Below are positions 32,638 to 44,330 of a DNA stretch of 64,000 nucleotides, one piece after another (the first letter of the stretch is position 1; each line of letters opens with the position of its first letter). A program made the translations under genes and the position numbers. A model generated the notes under the pieces. That model saw only the letters and a program-made list of their open reading frames with translations, was not told where the DNA came from and did not search any database. The DNA comes from Fistularia commersonii (Eukaryota > Chordata > Actinopteri > Syngnathiformes > Fistulariidae). Where the stretch lies: positions 195,001 through 259,000 of the forward strand of contig JBBMNZ010000076.1 of the NCBI GenBank assembly GCA_037954325.1, given 5' to 3'.

Positions 32638-33193
32638 TGTCAACTGAGAAATATGCTCTCAATTATTTTCCGTGTTATTTCGAAGGGCCAGTCTCAGCTT
32701 CCGGTCAACAGGACCCCGCAGACCGGCCAAGGTGCACCTTCTTCGGACACGGATCCCCGTGACGTCGGCGTGAAGCTCCGGGAGCACCAGACATGCACAT
32801 ATGAATAAGCGGAGGAGTCGACTCCATAAGTCCTCCACTCACGGCCTCGGTGTCACTGAATCGAGCAATTTGGTTTTTAATGTTTAAAAATCGGCTTAAC
32901 ATTGAGGTGGAAAACACAGCGGTATCGTTAAAATACAGTAACAGGGTGATAACATCCATGTAAGAAGTGGAGGGGGATTTATTGCACTCACGGCCCCACT
33001 CGTTTATTCCTCTCATACACAGCTGCCAGATCACCTGGTGGGGCTTCAAGCGCTGTGCACAGTCGGATGCCGCCATCTAGCGGCCATAAAATGTAACGAA
33101 GTGGAGGGAGAAAGCCATCCAGTGTTCCCCAAGTAGCGGCGACGAACGAGCTTAGAGCCGTGAAGAAGGTTTGCTTCCCCCCCACCCTCTCTT

Positions 33194-33198
<5 letters not shown>
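32638..33198 (+). repeat. truncated copia-1 LTR plus C block
   Basis: TGTCAACTGAGAAATATG …, LTR homology to CAGCTTCCGGTC (~32,705), then C block. The breakpoint CTTCCGGTC|AACAGG is readable here because the intact LTR continues CTTCCGGTC|TGTCCG. Confidence 0.78.
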
Positions 33199-33228
<30 letters not shown>

Positions 33229-33362
33229 CTTCTTCTTCTTCTTCTTCTTCTTTCTCTCCTTCTTCTTCTTCTTCTTCTTCTTCTTCTTCTTCTTCTTCTT
33301 CTTCTTCTTCTTCTTCTTCTTCTTCTTCTTCTTCTTCTTCTTCTTCTTCTTCTTCTTCTTTT

Positions 33363-33795
33363 GTCTTTTCCTGTCAGGTGTGGCCACAGCGAGTCAACTT
33401 TCTCCATCTAACCCTATTCTCCGTATCCTCCTCTCTCACACCAACTGCCTTCATCTCCTCTCTCACCACGTCCATAAATCCTCTCTTTGGTCTTCCTCGA
33501 GACCTCTTGCCTTGCAGCTCCAATTCCAGCATCCGTCTACCAATATATTCTCTATCCCTCCTCTGTACATGACCGAACCATCTCGGTCTGGCTTCTCTGA
33601 CCTTCTCTCCAAAACATCGAACATGTGCTGTTCCTCTGATAGACTCATTCCTGATCCTATCCATCCTGGTCACTCCCAAAGAGAACCTCAACATCCTCAT
33701 ATCTGCAACCTCTAGTTCTGCCTGCTATCTTTCGGTCATTGTAACAGTTTCTAGTGCATATATCATCGCTGGGCTCAACACTGTCTTGTACACCT
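33363..33795 (-). pseudogene. inverted RTE 3' end, module 1
   Basis: Same C-terminal RTE segments as 19,009-19,440 but with a TAG at 33,725-33,727 (Gln codon in TERQQAE), leaving 33,374-33,700 open. REEMKAVGVREED replaces REDMKVVGVREED. Confidence 0.83.
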
Positions 33796-34939
33796 TTGTA
33801 CACCTTGGAAATGGGCAACCCCGTATCTGACCGTGTGACACAGCCAAGCAGTGCAGACAATGTGAGACGATCAACTAGAACCAAAAAGAAGCCCAGTTAC
33901 TTTAATGGTTATGTGATTAGTGCTATTGACGATGACCAAGTGTTCACTAACATTGACTACTGTTATAGACTGGCGTGTGGTGTCCCACAGACATAAAAAG
34001 AGGCAAGGAGTTCCCTCAATGCTGACAAGTGGATGAAATCTATGGACGAAGAGATGGAGTCATTGAGAGAGAACAACACTTTTACCCTAACACAGCTACC
34101 CCAAGGCAAGTGTGCAGTGGCGGGGGGGTGGGGGTGGGGGGTGGGGGGGGCTGGGCGTATGCGCTAAATAGAAATGAAGATGGCACAAACAAATATAAAG
34201 CTCATTATTTTGCTAAGGGCTACAGTCAAAAGTATGGCACGGATTTTGAGGAAACATTTTCTCCAACAGCAAATATGACAAGTGTGAGGGTGTTTATGCA
34301 GAAATCAGTTCAGGAAAATTTGTTACTACACCAAATGGATGTAAAGACAGCCTATCTTCATGCACCCATAGATTGTGAGCTCTGTGTAGAACAACCAGAA
34401 GGGTATGAAGTAACAAATACAAAACAGAAGCTGGTGCGTAAACTTGAAAAGTGACTATACGGCCTTAAACAGGCAGGTCGTCATTGGAATCTGATGCTCC
34501 ATTCTTACTTGATTGACAACGACTTTATTCAGAATGAAGCAGATCATTGTGTCTATGTCAAAGAAAACCAAAATGACAAAGTCATCATCATAATATGGGT
34601 AGATGATTTAATCATAGCTGCGAGTGATGAGGAAGTAATGAAAGAGGTGAAAATCATGCTTACAGCTAGATTTAAAATGAAGGACTTGGCCAAAGTGATC
34701 AAAATCAATACCCAGAAAATATGTCAGTCAGAAGAGTGTGTTAAGATGTCACAAAGAAAATATGTGGAAAGGTAGCCCTACACTATTGTCCAACACAAGA
34801 GATGCCGGCAGATGTTATGATAAAGCCTGCATCGCAGTTTAAGTTGTTGAATTTTTCAAAGTTGTTGTTTGGGTCATGAGTATTTTATTTTGATGTAAAT
34901 GGGCAAAGATACCAATAATATGAGAGCAAGGGGGGGCGT
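33796..34939 (+). pseudogene. pol: copia family 1 reverse transcriptase, copy d
   Basis: Lesions: TAA at 33,994-33,996 (VPQT-stop where others read VPQTFKEARSS); a G-rich tract at 34,122-34,150 (pattern GGGGTGGGGGTGGGG) that puts the two sides in different frames; TGA at 34,452-34,454 in LEKSLYGL; TAG after YVER at 34,773. RT motifs A and C (WVDD) are otherwise present. Confidence 0.87.
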
Positions 34940-35495
34940 TGTCAACTGAGAAATATGCTCTCAATTATTTTCCGTGTTATTTCGAAGGGCCAGTCTCAGC
35001 TTCCGGTCAACAGGACCCCGCAGACCGGCCAAGGTGCACCTTCTTCGGACACGGATCCCCGTGACGTCGGCGTGAAGCTCCGGGAGCACCAGACATGCAC
35101 GTATGAATAAGCGGAGGAGTCGACTCCATAAGTCCTCCACTCACGGCCTCGGTGTCACTGAATCGAGCAATTTGGTTTTTAATGTTTAAAAATCGGCTTA
35201 ACATTGAGGTGGAAAACACAGCGGTATCGTTAAAATACAGTAACAGGGTGATAACATCCATGTAAGAAGTGGAGGGGGATTTATTGCACTCACGGCCCCA
35301 CTCGTTTATTCCTCTCATACACAGCTGCCAGATCACCTGGTGGGGCTTCAAGCGCTGTGCACAGTCGGATGCCGCCATCTAGCGGCCATAAAATGTAACG
35401 AAGTGGAGGGAGAAAGCCATCCAGTGTTCCCCAAGTAGCGGCGACGAACGAGCTTAGAGCCGTGAAGAGGGTTTGCTTCCCCCCCACCCTCTCTT

Positions 35496-35500
<5 letters not shown>
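34940..35500 (+). repeat. truncated LTR plus C block, module 1
   Basis: The polypurine tract before it reads GCAAGGGGGGGCG instead of GCAAGTGGGGGCG. GACATGCACGTATG replaces GACATGCACATATG of the block at 32,638. Both variants are useful for tracing module ancestry. Confidence 0.75.
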
Positions 35501-35530
<30 letters not shown>

Positions 35531-35664
35531 CTTCTTCTTCTTCTTCTTCTTCTTCTTCTTTTTCTCCTTCTTCTTCTTCTTCTTCTTCTTCTTCTTCTTC
35601 TTCTTCTTCTTCTTCTTCTTCTTCTTCTTCTTCTTCTTCTTCTTCTTCTTCTTCTTCTTCTTTT

Positions 35665-36097
35665 GTCTTTTCCTGTCAGGTGTGGCCACAGCGAGTCAAC
35701 TTTCTCCATCTAACCCTATTCTCCGTATCCTCCTCTCTCACACCAACTGCCTTCATCTCCTCTCTCACCACGTCCATAAATCCTCTCTTTGGTCTTCCTC
35801 GAGACCTCTTGCCTTGCAGCTCCAATTCCAGCATCCGTCTACCAATATATTCTCTATCCCTCCTCTGTACATGACCGAACCATCTCGGTCTGGCTTCTCT
35901 GACCTTCTCTCCAAAACATCGAACATGTGCTGTTCCTCTGATAGACTCATTCCTGATCCTATCCATCCTGGTCACTCCCAAAGAGAACCTCAACATCCTC
36001 ATATCTGCAACCTCTAGTTCTGCCTGCTATCTTTCGGTCATTGTAACAGTTTCTAGTGCATATATCATCGCTGGGCTCAACACTGTCTTGTACACCT
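35665..36097 (-). pseudogene. inverted RTE 3' end, module 2
   Basis: Carries the same TAG as module 1 (about 36,027-36,029), leaving 35,676-36,002 open. Confidence 0.83.
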
Positions 36098-37241
36098 TTG
36101 TACACCTTGGAAATGGGCAACCCCGTATCTGACCGTGTGACACAGCCAAGCAGTGCAGACAATGTGAGACGATCAACTAGAACCAAAAAGAAGCCCAGTT
36201 ACTTTAATGGTTATGTGATTAGTGCTATTGACGATGACCAAGTGTTCACTAACATTGACTACTGTTATAGACTGGCGTGTGGTGTCCCACAGACATAAAA
36301 AGAGGCAAGGAGTTCCCTCAATGCTGACAAGTGGATGAAATCTATGGACGAAGAGATGGAGTCATTGAGAGAGAACAACACTTTTACCCTAACACAGCTA
36401 CCCCAAGGCAAGTGTGCAGTGGCGGGGGGGGTGGGGGTGGGGGGTGGGGGGGCTGGGCGTATGCGCTAAATAGAAATGAAGATGGCACAAACAAATATAA
36501 AGCTCATTATTTTGCTAAGGGCTACAGTCAAAAGTATGGCACGGATTTTGAGGAAACATTTTCTCCAACAGCAAATATGACAAGTGTGAGGGTGTTTATG
36601 CAGAAATCAGTTCAGGAAAATTTGTTACTACACCAAATGGATGTAAAGACAGCCTATCTTCATGCACCCATAGATTGTGAGCTCTGTGTAGAACAACCAG
36701 AAGGGTATGAAGTAACAAATACAAAACAGAAGCTGGTGCGTAAACTTGAAAAGTGACTATACGGCCTTAAACAGGCAGGTCGTCATTGGAATCTGATGCT
36801 CCATTCTTACTTGATTGACAACGACTTTATTCAGAATGAAGCAGATCATTGTGTCTATGTCAAAGAAAACCAAAATGACAAAGTCATCATCATAATATGG
36901 GTAGATGATTTAATCATAGCTGCGAGTGATGAGGAAGTAATGAAAGAGGTGAAAATCATGCTTACAGCTAGATTTAAAATGAAGGACTTGGCCAAAGTGA
37001 TCAAAATCAATACCCAGAAAATATGTCAGTCAGAAGAGTGTGTTAAGATGTCACAAAGAAAATATGTGGAAAGGTAGCCCTACACTATTGTCCAACACAA
37101 GAGATGCCGGCAGATGTTATGACAAAGCCTGCATCGCAGTTTAAGTTGTTGAATTTTTCAAAGTTGTTGTTTGGGTCATGAGTATTTTATTTTGATGTAA
37201 ATGGGCAAAGATACCAATAATATGAGAGCAAGGGGGGGCGT
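36098..37241 (+). pseudogene. pol: copia family 1 reverse transcriptase, copy e
   Basis: Same stops as copy d (TAA 36,296-36,298; TGA 36,754-36,756; TAG 37,075-37,077). It differs mainly in the distribution of G and T in the G-tract (36,423-36,453), which encodes GGGGGGGGWGGWAY in the downstream frame against GGGVGVGGGGGWAY in copy d. Confidence 0.87.
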
Positions 37242-37797
37242 TGTCAACTGAGAAATATGCTCTCAATTATTTTCCGTGTTATTTCGAAGGGCCAGTCTCA
37301 GCTTCCGGTCAACAGGACCCCGCAGACCGGCCAAGGTGCACCTTCTTCGGACACGGATCCCCGTGACGTCGGCGTGAAGCTCCGGGAGCACCAGACATGC
37401 ACGTATGAATAAGCGGAGGAGTCGACTCCATAAGTCCTCCACTCACGGCCTCGGTGTCACTGAATCGAGCAATTTGGTTTTTAATGTTTAAAAATCGGCT
37501 TAACATTGAGGTGGAAAACACAGCGGTATCGTTAAAATACAGTAACAGGGTGATAACATCCATGTAAGAAGTGGAGGGGGATTTATTGCACTCACGGCCC
37601 CACTCGTTTATTCCTCTCATACACAGCTGCCAGATCACCTGGTGGGGCTTCAAGCGCTGTGCACAGTCGGATGCCGCCATCTAGCGGCCATAAAATGTAA
37701 CGAAGTGGAGGGAGAAAGCCATCCAGTGTTCCCCAAGTAGCGGCGACGAACGAGCTTAGAGCCGTGAAGAAGGTTTGCTTCCCCCCCACCCTCTCTT

Positions 37798-37802
<5 letters not shown>
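37242..37802 (+). repeat. truncated LTR plus C block, module 2
   Basis: Carries the same GGGGGGGCG polypurine variant and GCACGTATG variant as module 1. Confidence 0.75.
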
Positions 37803-37832
<30 letters not shown>

Positions 37833-37959
37833 CTTCTTCTTCTTCTTCTTCTTCTTCTTCTTCTTCTTCTTTTTCTCCTTCTTCTTCTTCTTCTTCTTCT
37901 TCTTCTTCTTCTTCTTCTTCTTCTTCTTCTTCTTCTTCTTCTTCTTCTTCTTCTTCTTT

Positions 37960-38393
37960 TGTCTTTTCCTGTCAGGTGTGGCCACAGCGAGTCAACTTTC
38001 TCCATCTAACCCTATTCTCCGTATCCTCCTCTCTCACACCAACTGCCTTCATCTCCTCTCTCACCACGTCCATAAATCCTCTCTTTGGTCTTCCTCGAGG
38101 CCTCTTGCCTTGCAGCTCCAATTCCAGCATCCGTCTACCAATATATTCTCTATCCCTCCTCTGTACATGACCGAACCATCTCGGTCTGGCTTCTCTGACC
38201 TTCTCTCCAAAACATCGAACATGTGCTGTTCCTCTGATAGACTCATTCCTGATCCTATCCATCCTGGTCACTCCCAAAGAGAACCTCAACATCCTCATAT
38301 CTGCAACCTCTAGTTCTGCCTGCTGTCTTTCAGTCATTGTAACAGTTTCTAGTGCATATATCATCGCTGGGCTCAACACTGTCTTGTACACCT
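37960..38393 (-). pseudogene. inverted RTE 3' end, module 3
   Basis: No TAG: the frame 37,972-38,472 is open through TERQQAELEVADMRM, as at 19,022-19,522. Private change KRPRGRPKR where others have KRSRGRPKR. Confidence 0.84.
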
Positions 38394-39538
38394 TTGTACA
38401 CCTTGGAAATGGGCAACCCCGTATCTGACCGTGTGACACAGCCAAGCAGTGCAGACAATGTGAGACGATCAACTAGAACCAAAAAGAAGCCCAGTTACTT
38501 TAATGGTTATGTGACAAGTGCTATTGACGATGACCAAGTGTTCACTAACATTGACTACTGTTATAGACTGGCGTGTGGTGTCCCACAGACATAAAAAGAG
38601 GCAAGGAGTTCCCTCAATGCTGACAAGTGGATGAAATCTATGGACGAAGAGATGGAGTCATTGAGAGAGAACAACACTTTTACCCTAACACAGCTACCCC
38701 AAGGCAAGTGTGCAGTGGCGGGGGGGTGGGGGTGGGGGTTGGGGGGGGCTGGGCGTATGCGCTAAATAGAAATGAAGATGGCACAAACAAATATAAAGCT
38801 CGTTATTTTGCTAAGGGCTACAGTCAAAAGTATGGCACGGATTTTGAGGAAACATTTTCTCCAACAGCAAATATGACAAGTGTGAGGGTGTTTATGCAGA
38901 AATCAGTTCAGGAAAAATTGTTACTACACCAAATGGATGTAAAGACAGCCTATCTTCATGCACCCATAGATTGTGAGCTCTGTGTAGAACAACCAGAAGG
39001 GTATGAAGTAACAAGTAAAAAAACAGAAGCTGGTGCGTAAACTTGAAAAGTCACTATACGGCCTTAAACAGGCAGGTCGTCATTGGAATCTGATGCTCCA
39101 TTCTTACTTGATTGACAATGACTTTATTCAGAATGAAGCAGATCATTGTGTCTATGTCAAAGAAAACCAAAATGACAAGGTCATCATCATAATATGGGCA
39201 GATGATTTAATCATAGCTGCGAGTGATGAGGAAGTAATGAAAGAGGTGAAAATCATGCTTACAGCTAGATTTAAAATGAAGGACTTGGCCAAAGTGATCA
39301 AAATCAATACCCAGAAAATATGTCAGTCAGAAGAGTGTGTTAAGATGTCACAAAGAAAATATGTGGAAAGGGAGCCCTACACTATTGTCCAACACAAGAG
39401 ATGCCGGCAGATGTTATGACAAAGCCTGCATCGCAGTTTAAGTTGTTGAATTTTTCAAAGTTGTTGTTTGGGTCATGAGTATTTTATTTTGATGTAAATG
39501 GGCAAAGATACCAATAATATGAGAGCAAGTGGGGGCGT
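38394..39538 (+). pseudogene. pol: copia family 1 reverse transcriptase, copy f
   Basis: TAA at 38,592-38,594. A frameshift at 39,013-39,022 turns VTNTKQKLV into VTSKKTEAGA by forming an A7 run. LEKSLYGLKQAGRHW is otherwise intact. Motif C is WADD (ATATGGGCAGATGAT) instead of WVDD. Ends YVEREPYTIVQHKRCRQML, with Glu instead of a stop. Confidence 0.87.
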
Positions 39539-40078
39539 TGTCAACTGAGAAATATGCTCTCAATTATTTTCCGTGTTATTTCGAAGGGCCAGTCTCAGCT
39601 TCCGGTCAACAGGACCCCGCAGACCGGCCAAGGTGCACCTTCTTCGGACACGGATCCCCGTGACGTCGGCGTGAAGCTCCGGGAGCACCAGACATGCACA
39701 TATGAATAAGCGGAGGAGTCGACTCCATAAGTCCTCCACTCACGGCCTCGGTGTCACTGAATCGAGCAATCTGTTTTTTTAATGTTTAAAAATCGGCTTA
39801 ACATTGAGGTCGAAAAAACAGCGGTATCGTTAAAATACAGTAACAGGGTGATAACATCCATGTAAGACGTGGAGGGGGATTTATTGCACTCACGGCCCCA
39901 CTCGTTTATTCCTCTCATACACAGCGGCCATATCGCCTGGTGGAGCTCCAAGCGCTGTGCACAGTCGGATGCCGCCATCTAGCGGACATAAAATGTAAGG
40001 AAGCGGAGGGAGAAAGCCATCCGGTGTTCCACAAGTAGCGGCGACGAACGAGTTTAGAGCCGTGGAGAAGGTTTGCTT
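39539..40078 (+). repeat. truncated LTR plus C block, module 3 (RTE-proximal form)
   Basis: Counterpart of 20,582-21,121, with AGACGTGGAGGGGG (GACG) private to this and the block at 56,196. Confidence 0.75.
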
Positions 40079-41686
40079 TGGGTAGATGATTTAATTATTG
40101 CAGCAGAGTGTTGCATGGTTTTCAGGGAGGAGTTGAGAAAGGGTCTGGGTTGTCAGGGAGAGCTTCCAGATGATTGGACAACAACAGCTAGTGTTATCAG
40201 GGAGACAGGTAGAAGAGTACTTGGTGTGTCATCTGGTAGGAAAGTAGATAAGGAGACTTGGTGGTGGAATGAGGAAGTGCAGGAGTGTATACAGAGAAAA
40301 TGGTTCGCGAAGAAGAAGTGGGATACTGAGAGGACTGAAGAGAACAGACAGGAGTTCAGGGAGATGCGGCGAAAGGTAAAGATAGAGGTAGCAAAGGCAA
40401 AACAAAGGGCTTATGATGACTTGTATGCTCGGTTGGATAGTAAGGAGGCTGAAAATGATCTATACAGGTTGGCGAAACAGAGAGATAAAGATGGAAAGGA
40501 TGTACAGCAGGTCCGGGTGATAAAGGACAGAGAGAGAAATGTATTGACGGATGCTAGAAGAGAGACAGGAAGATGGAAAGAGTACTTTGAAGAGCTGATG
40601 AATGTGGAAAATGAAAGAGAGGCAAGGGTAGAAGAGGTGATTATTGTAGACCACAAAGTAGCAAAAATGAGTAAAAGTGAAGTGAGGAAGGCATTGAAGA
40701 GGATGAAGAGTGGAAAAGCAGTTGGTCCTGATGATATACCTGTGGAGGTGTGGAAGTGTCTAGGAGAGGCAGCGGTAGATTTTCTGACTAGATTATTCAA
40801 CAGGATCTTAGAGAGTGAGGAGATGCCTGAAGAATGGAGACAAAGTGTGATGGTGCCTATTTTTAAGAATAAAGGGGATGTGCAGAATTGTGGCAACTAC
40901 AGAGGGATAAAGTTGATGAGCCATACAATGAAGTTATGGGAAAGAGTAGTGGAAACTAGACTGAGAGCAGAAGTCAGCATTTGTGAACAGCAGTATGGCT
41001 TCATGCCTAGGAAGAGTACTACAGATGCAGTATTTGCGTTGAGAATGCCAATAGAAAAGTACAGAGAAGGCCAGAGGGAGCTGCATTGCGTTTTCGTAGA
41101 CCTAGAAAAAGCATATGACAGGTTGCCAAGAGAGGAGCTCTGGTATTGTATGAGGAAGTCTGGAGTGGCAGAGAAGTATGTTAGACTGGTGCAGGACATG
41201 TATGCCAGCTGTGAGACACTGGTACGGTGTGCTGTAGGGGTAACCGAGAAGTTCAAGGTGGAGGTGGGACTCCATCAGGGATCAGCTCTGAGCCCCTTCT
41301 TGTTCGCAATGGTGATGGATAGGCTGACAGATGAGGTTAGACAGGAATCCCCATGGACCATGATGTTTGCGGATGACATTGTGATCTGTAGTGAGAGCAG
41401 ACAACAGGTAGAGGAAAATCTAGAGAGGTGGAGGTATGCTCTGGAAAGGAGAGGAATGAAAGTTAGTCGCAGCAAGACAGAATATATGTGTGAGAACAAG
41501 AGGAACTCGGGTGGAGCGGTGAGGCTACAGGGAGTGGAGATCAAGAAGCTGGAGGATTTCAGGTACTTAGGGTCAACAGTCCAGAGCAACGGAGAGTGCG
41601 TAAAAGAGGTGAAGAGACGGGTATGGACAACAAAATGTACAGTTGCACAACAATCTACGGAGACAATCAGGGGGCCATCGCACTGA
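40073..41686 (+). CDS. chimeric copia/RTE ORF, unit 2 copy
   Basis: 537 codons, open throughout. It differs from the unit 1 copy at residue 164 (Glu, GAG, against Val, GTG); no other coding difference is seen. Domain order and missing endonuclease as at 21,116. Confidence 0.8.
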   Translation: MLWVDDLIIAAECCMVFREELRKGLGCQGELPDDWTTTASVIRETGRRVLGVSSGRKVDKETWWWNEEVQECIQRKWFAKKKWDTERTEENRQEFREMRRKVKIEVAKAKQRAYDDLYARLDSKEAENDLYRLAKQRDKDGKDVQQVRVIKDRERNVLTDARRETGRWKEYFEELMNVENEREARVEEVIIVDHKVAKMSKSEVRKALKRMKSGKAVGPDDIPVEVWKCLGEAAVDFLTRLFNRILESEEMPEEWRQSVMVPIFKNKGDVQNCGNYRGIKLMSHTMKLWERVVETRLRAEVSICEQQYGFMPRKSTTDAVFALRMPIEKYREGQRELHCVFVDLEKAYDRLPREELWYCMRKSGVAEKYVRLVQDMYASCETLVRCAVGVTEKFKVEVGLHQGSALSPFLFAMVMDRLTDEVRQESPWTMMFADDIVICSESRQQVEENLERWRYALERRGMKVSRSKTEYMCENKRNSGGAVRLQGVEIKKLEDFRYLGSTVQSNGECVKEVKRRVWTTKCTVAQQSTETIRGPSH

Positions 41687-41919
41687 GTAAGAATCCTGTA
41701 AACAGACAAAGGTCAAAACACATTGATGTAAAATATCATTTCATTCGTGAAGCACTCAGTGAGGGTTAAATAAATCTTATCTATTGTCCATCAGAGGACA
41801 TGTTGGCAGACATCTCGACAAAACTCATGACAAAGGTAAAAATAGAACAATTCAAAAAGTGGTTATTTGGAAATTCAAATGTCCAAAGATTTTTTTTGGA
41901 TGTTGAGATCAAGAGGGGG
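41622..41919 (+). pseudogene. pol: copia family 2 RNase H remnant, unit 2
   Basis: Same DNQGAIALSKNP and KHIDVKYHFIRE motifs with the same in-frame TAA (41,767-41,769) and polypurine tract. Confidence 0.85.
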
Positions 41920-42276
41920 TGTTGAGATAGGTGATCTCATTAGTTTTATTTGAGTTTACATTCTAGTATACATATGTTGTATTTGTATCTACTCTCAGGA
42001 AATGCATGGCACTTTATGACAAGGTTTGGGACTTGTTTTAGTTTTTTGCGACTGTTCAGCTAACTTGACGTTAACTTCTACGTCAGTGTTTTTTTTTTTG
42101 GTATAGCGGTGCTGGCGGGAATTTTTCCCTCACTCTGTACTGTACATGTCCCATGGCTAACCGATGTTGATTCCCGGAGCTGTGAAGAAGAAAATAAAAG
42201 ACGATTCAAACAAGGCAAACTTGTGAATTCCTTCCGAAACATGGAAAACGAAGAAGCTGCGAACTTAAACGCAACA
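41920..42276 (+). mobile_element. copia family 2 3' LTR, unit 2
   Basis: TGTTG … CAACA, 357 bp, same length as unit 1, followed at once by satellite. Confidence 0.85.
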
Positions 42277-42788
42277 GTTTGGTTGTGGATGCGTTTCGGC
42301 TAATGCTATTAGCACAGCTATGATGAGTTAAGGTGTGTTTGTGTGTGTGTGTGTGTGTGTGTCTGTGTGTGTGTGTGTGCGTGTGTGTGAGTGTGAATTT
42401 GTTTAGGTGGGGGGGGGTTGCGGACAGGGAGTACCGGGGCCTCGAACGATGAGCTGAGGAGCGGAGGAGGGCAGAAGCCCGGCCCGTGATTCGCTTATGT
42501 CCAGCGGTTCGGGAATTCCAGGGCCCAAAGCGGAGGAGCGATGGAGCTGAGAAGCGGAGGAGCGGAGGTAATGTTTCTCCTCTCAGAGGCGGGGAAGTTT
42601 GGGGGCAGAAGAACCCCTTAGACTGGCTAATGTGAGCATACTCCGGACAAAGATCCCCCGGACGTATGATTGGAGCTCTCGGACCATTGGGCACACACAT
42701 GTGAATGAGTGGATGAGCTAATGTTTGTTTGGTTGTGGATGCGTTTCGGCTAATGCTATTAGCACAGCTATGATGAGTTAAGGTGTGT

Positions 42789-42825
<37 letters not shown>

Positions 42826-43168
42826 TGTGTGTGTGTGAGTGTGTTTGTGTGTGTATGTGTGAGAGTTTGTTTAGGTGGGGGGGGGGGGAGTACCAGGGCC
42901 CATAGAGGAGGAGCGGTGGAGCTGAAAAGCGGAGGAGCGGAGGAGCGGAGGTAATTTTTCTCCTCTCAGAGGCGGGGAAGCTGTGGGGGCAGAAGAACCC
43001 CTTAGACCGGCCAATGTGAGCCTTCTCCGGACATAGATCACCCGGACGTATGACTGGAGCTCCCATACCTCTAGGCACACACATATGTGAATGAGTGGAT
43101 GAGCTAATGTTTGTTTTGTTGTGGATACGTTTTGGCCAATGCTATTAGCACAGCTATGATGAGTTCAG

Positions 43169-43199
<31 letters not shown>

Positions 43200-43216
43200 T
43201 GCGTGTTTGTGTGCGT

Positions 43217-43255
<39 letters not shown>

Positions 43256-43407
43256 TGTGCGTGTGTTTATCTGTGTGTGAGAGTTTGTTTTGGTGGTGGT
43301 GGGGGTGGTGGTGGGGGGGGGTCCCGCGGACAGGGAGTACCAGGGCCTGGAGCGGATGAGGTGAGGAGCGGAGGAGGGCAGAAGCCCGGACCGTGATTCG
43401 CTTATGT
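42277..43407 (+). repeat. satellite block, unit 2
   Basis: Three monomers. They differ from unit 1 in G-run lengths, in GGGGTTGCGG for GGGGTCGCGG (42,416), and in TTTTGTTGTGGATACG for TTTGGTAGTGGATACG (43,115). Confidence 0.88.
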
Positions 43408-43806
43408 CCCAAAAATAAACAACAACAAACAATATATGTTTGTTTTGTATATGTTTATATATAAACAACAAAAAATATACAGTTTGATATCTGAGATTCC
43501 TTGTGAGTCGCCAACTTAATTACATGTTGTACTCCCCTTGCAATCATTTTTTCGTTTTAATTTTTTATTAGTCTATCTATTGATTTAATTATTTCATTTT
43601 AATTTCTTTTTTTGTCTAGCATTGTAAATTTCTCACAAACCGTTAACACTATTAACTTCTGATTACATACAGAATGAATGTCCTTATGTCCTTTGGTTCC
43701 TCATGCCTGGTTGTTTCATTGACATTCAGTTCTACCTTGCCATGTTTATTTGTACATTTGTATAGTTGTGTGTACTATTTATGTTCAATTAAAAAAAAAA
43801 AAAAAA
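43408..43806 (+). mobile_element. L1 3' UTR with A16 tail, unit 2
   Basis: Same limits as 24,449-24,848. Confidence 0.8.
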
Positions 43807-44256
43807 GAATGAGAGGCTGAGAAAATCTCCATGTCTCTCTCTCCCCCCCCCTTAATGCCCCCCCCCCCCCCCCCCCTTCCTCACGGCGGCCGACGCAACG
43901 CGTTTCTTGCCGTTGTTGTGGAAGTAGGGAAAAGGATTCCCCGCGTCGGTGCGAGCGATGCGTTTCAAGGCGTATTGCATGTGTGTATGGAGGGGGGGGG
44001 TCTACAGGACACCGCAGACCGGCAATGGTGCACCTTCTCCGGACATCGATCACCGAAACGTCGGCGTGGAGCCCCCGGAGCAGCCGGCGTGTACATGTGA
44101 ATGAATGGAGGAGCTAATGTGTGTGTGGGGTGGTGGTGGTGGTGTGTGTGGGGGGGGCGTTTCGGCTAATGCTATCAGCACAACTATGATTATTCCCAGA
44201 ACGTTGAGAACGAGCTCCCGGAACTCCAGGCATGCGTATATAAAAGAGTGGAATTA

Positions 44257-44329
<73 letters not shown>
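43807..44329 (+). repeat. type B satellite and (GT)n, unit 2
   Basis: The C-run before CTTCCTCACGG is lengthened to ~18 (43,859-43,876), the (GGT)n is shortened to 5, and the GT tract is shorter (~70 bp) than in units 1 and 3. Confidence 0.8.

Positions 44330-44330
<1 letters not shown>

Larger units (their letters stand above)
26466..32705 (+). mobile_element. copia family 1 element with nested insertions
   Basis: Runs from a 5' LTR (26,466) through primer-binding site, leader, gag, integrase and RT to a truncated 3' LTR (32,638-32,705). Nested inside are a Rex1-like LINE fragment, an antisense retroviral env plus LTR, (GAT)n, and a C block with CTT tract. The target is the L1 ORF2 fragment on the left. 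The gag zinc knuckle, protease and nearly all RNase H are missing. Confidence 0.8.
33199..35500 (+). repeat. 2.3-kb tandem module 1 of macro unit 1
   Basis: 2,302 bp: (CTT)n of ~164 bp with interruption TTTCTCTCC, inverted RTE 3' end, copia linker and RT, polypurine tract, truncated LTR and C block. Repeated at 35,501 and 37,803 here and at 52,140 and 54,457 in unit 2. Confidence 0.92.
35501..37802 (+). repeat. 2.3-kb tandem module 2 of macro unit 1
   Basis: 2,302 bp, the same length as module 1. The CTT tract interruption is TTTTTCTCC, and it is preceded by GTGAAGAGGGTTTGC, a variant private to this module (others GTGAAGAAGG). Confidence 0.92.
21122..40078 (+). repeat. macro-tandem unit 1 (18,957 bp)
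   Basis: Phase set at the copia WVDD segment. The same series of elements repeats at 40,079 and 56,736 with very few substitutions. Examples against unit 2: one in the 1.6-kb chimeric ORF (GTG/GAG at 21,605); AAT/AGT near 28,789 and 47,730; CGG/TGG near 29,654 and 48,595. Contains three full 2.3-kb modules. Confidence 0.93.
37803..40078 (+). repeat. 2.3-kb tandem module 3 of macro unit 1 (terminal)
   Basis: 2,276 bp, with a CTT tract of ~157 bp. It ends in the RTE-proximal form of the C block (GCGGACATAAAATG) and so abuts macro unit 2 instead of another CTT tract. Confidence 0.9.

Noticed and set aside
33160..33411. Poly-Leu, poly-Ser, poly-Lys and poly-Arg frames around CTT tracts
   Set aside because: All six frames of (CTT)n are open by composition. 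The flanking parts belong to the C block and antisense RTE.
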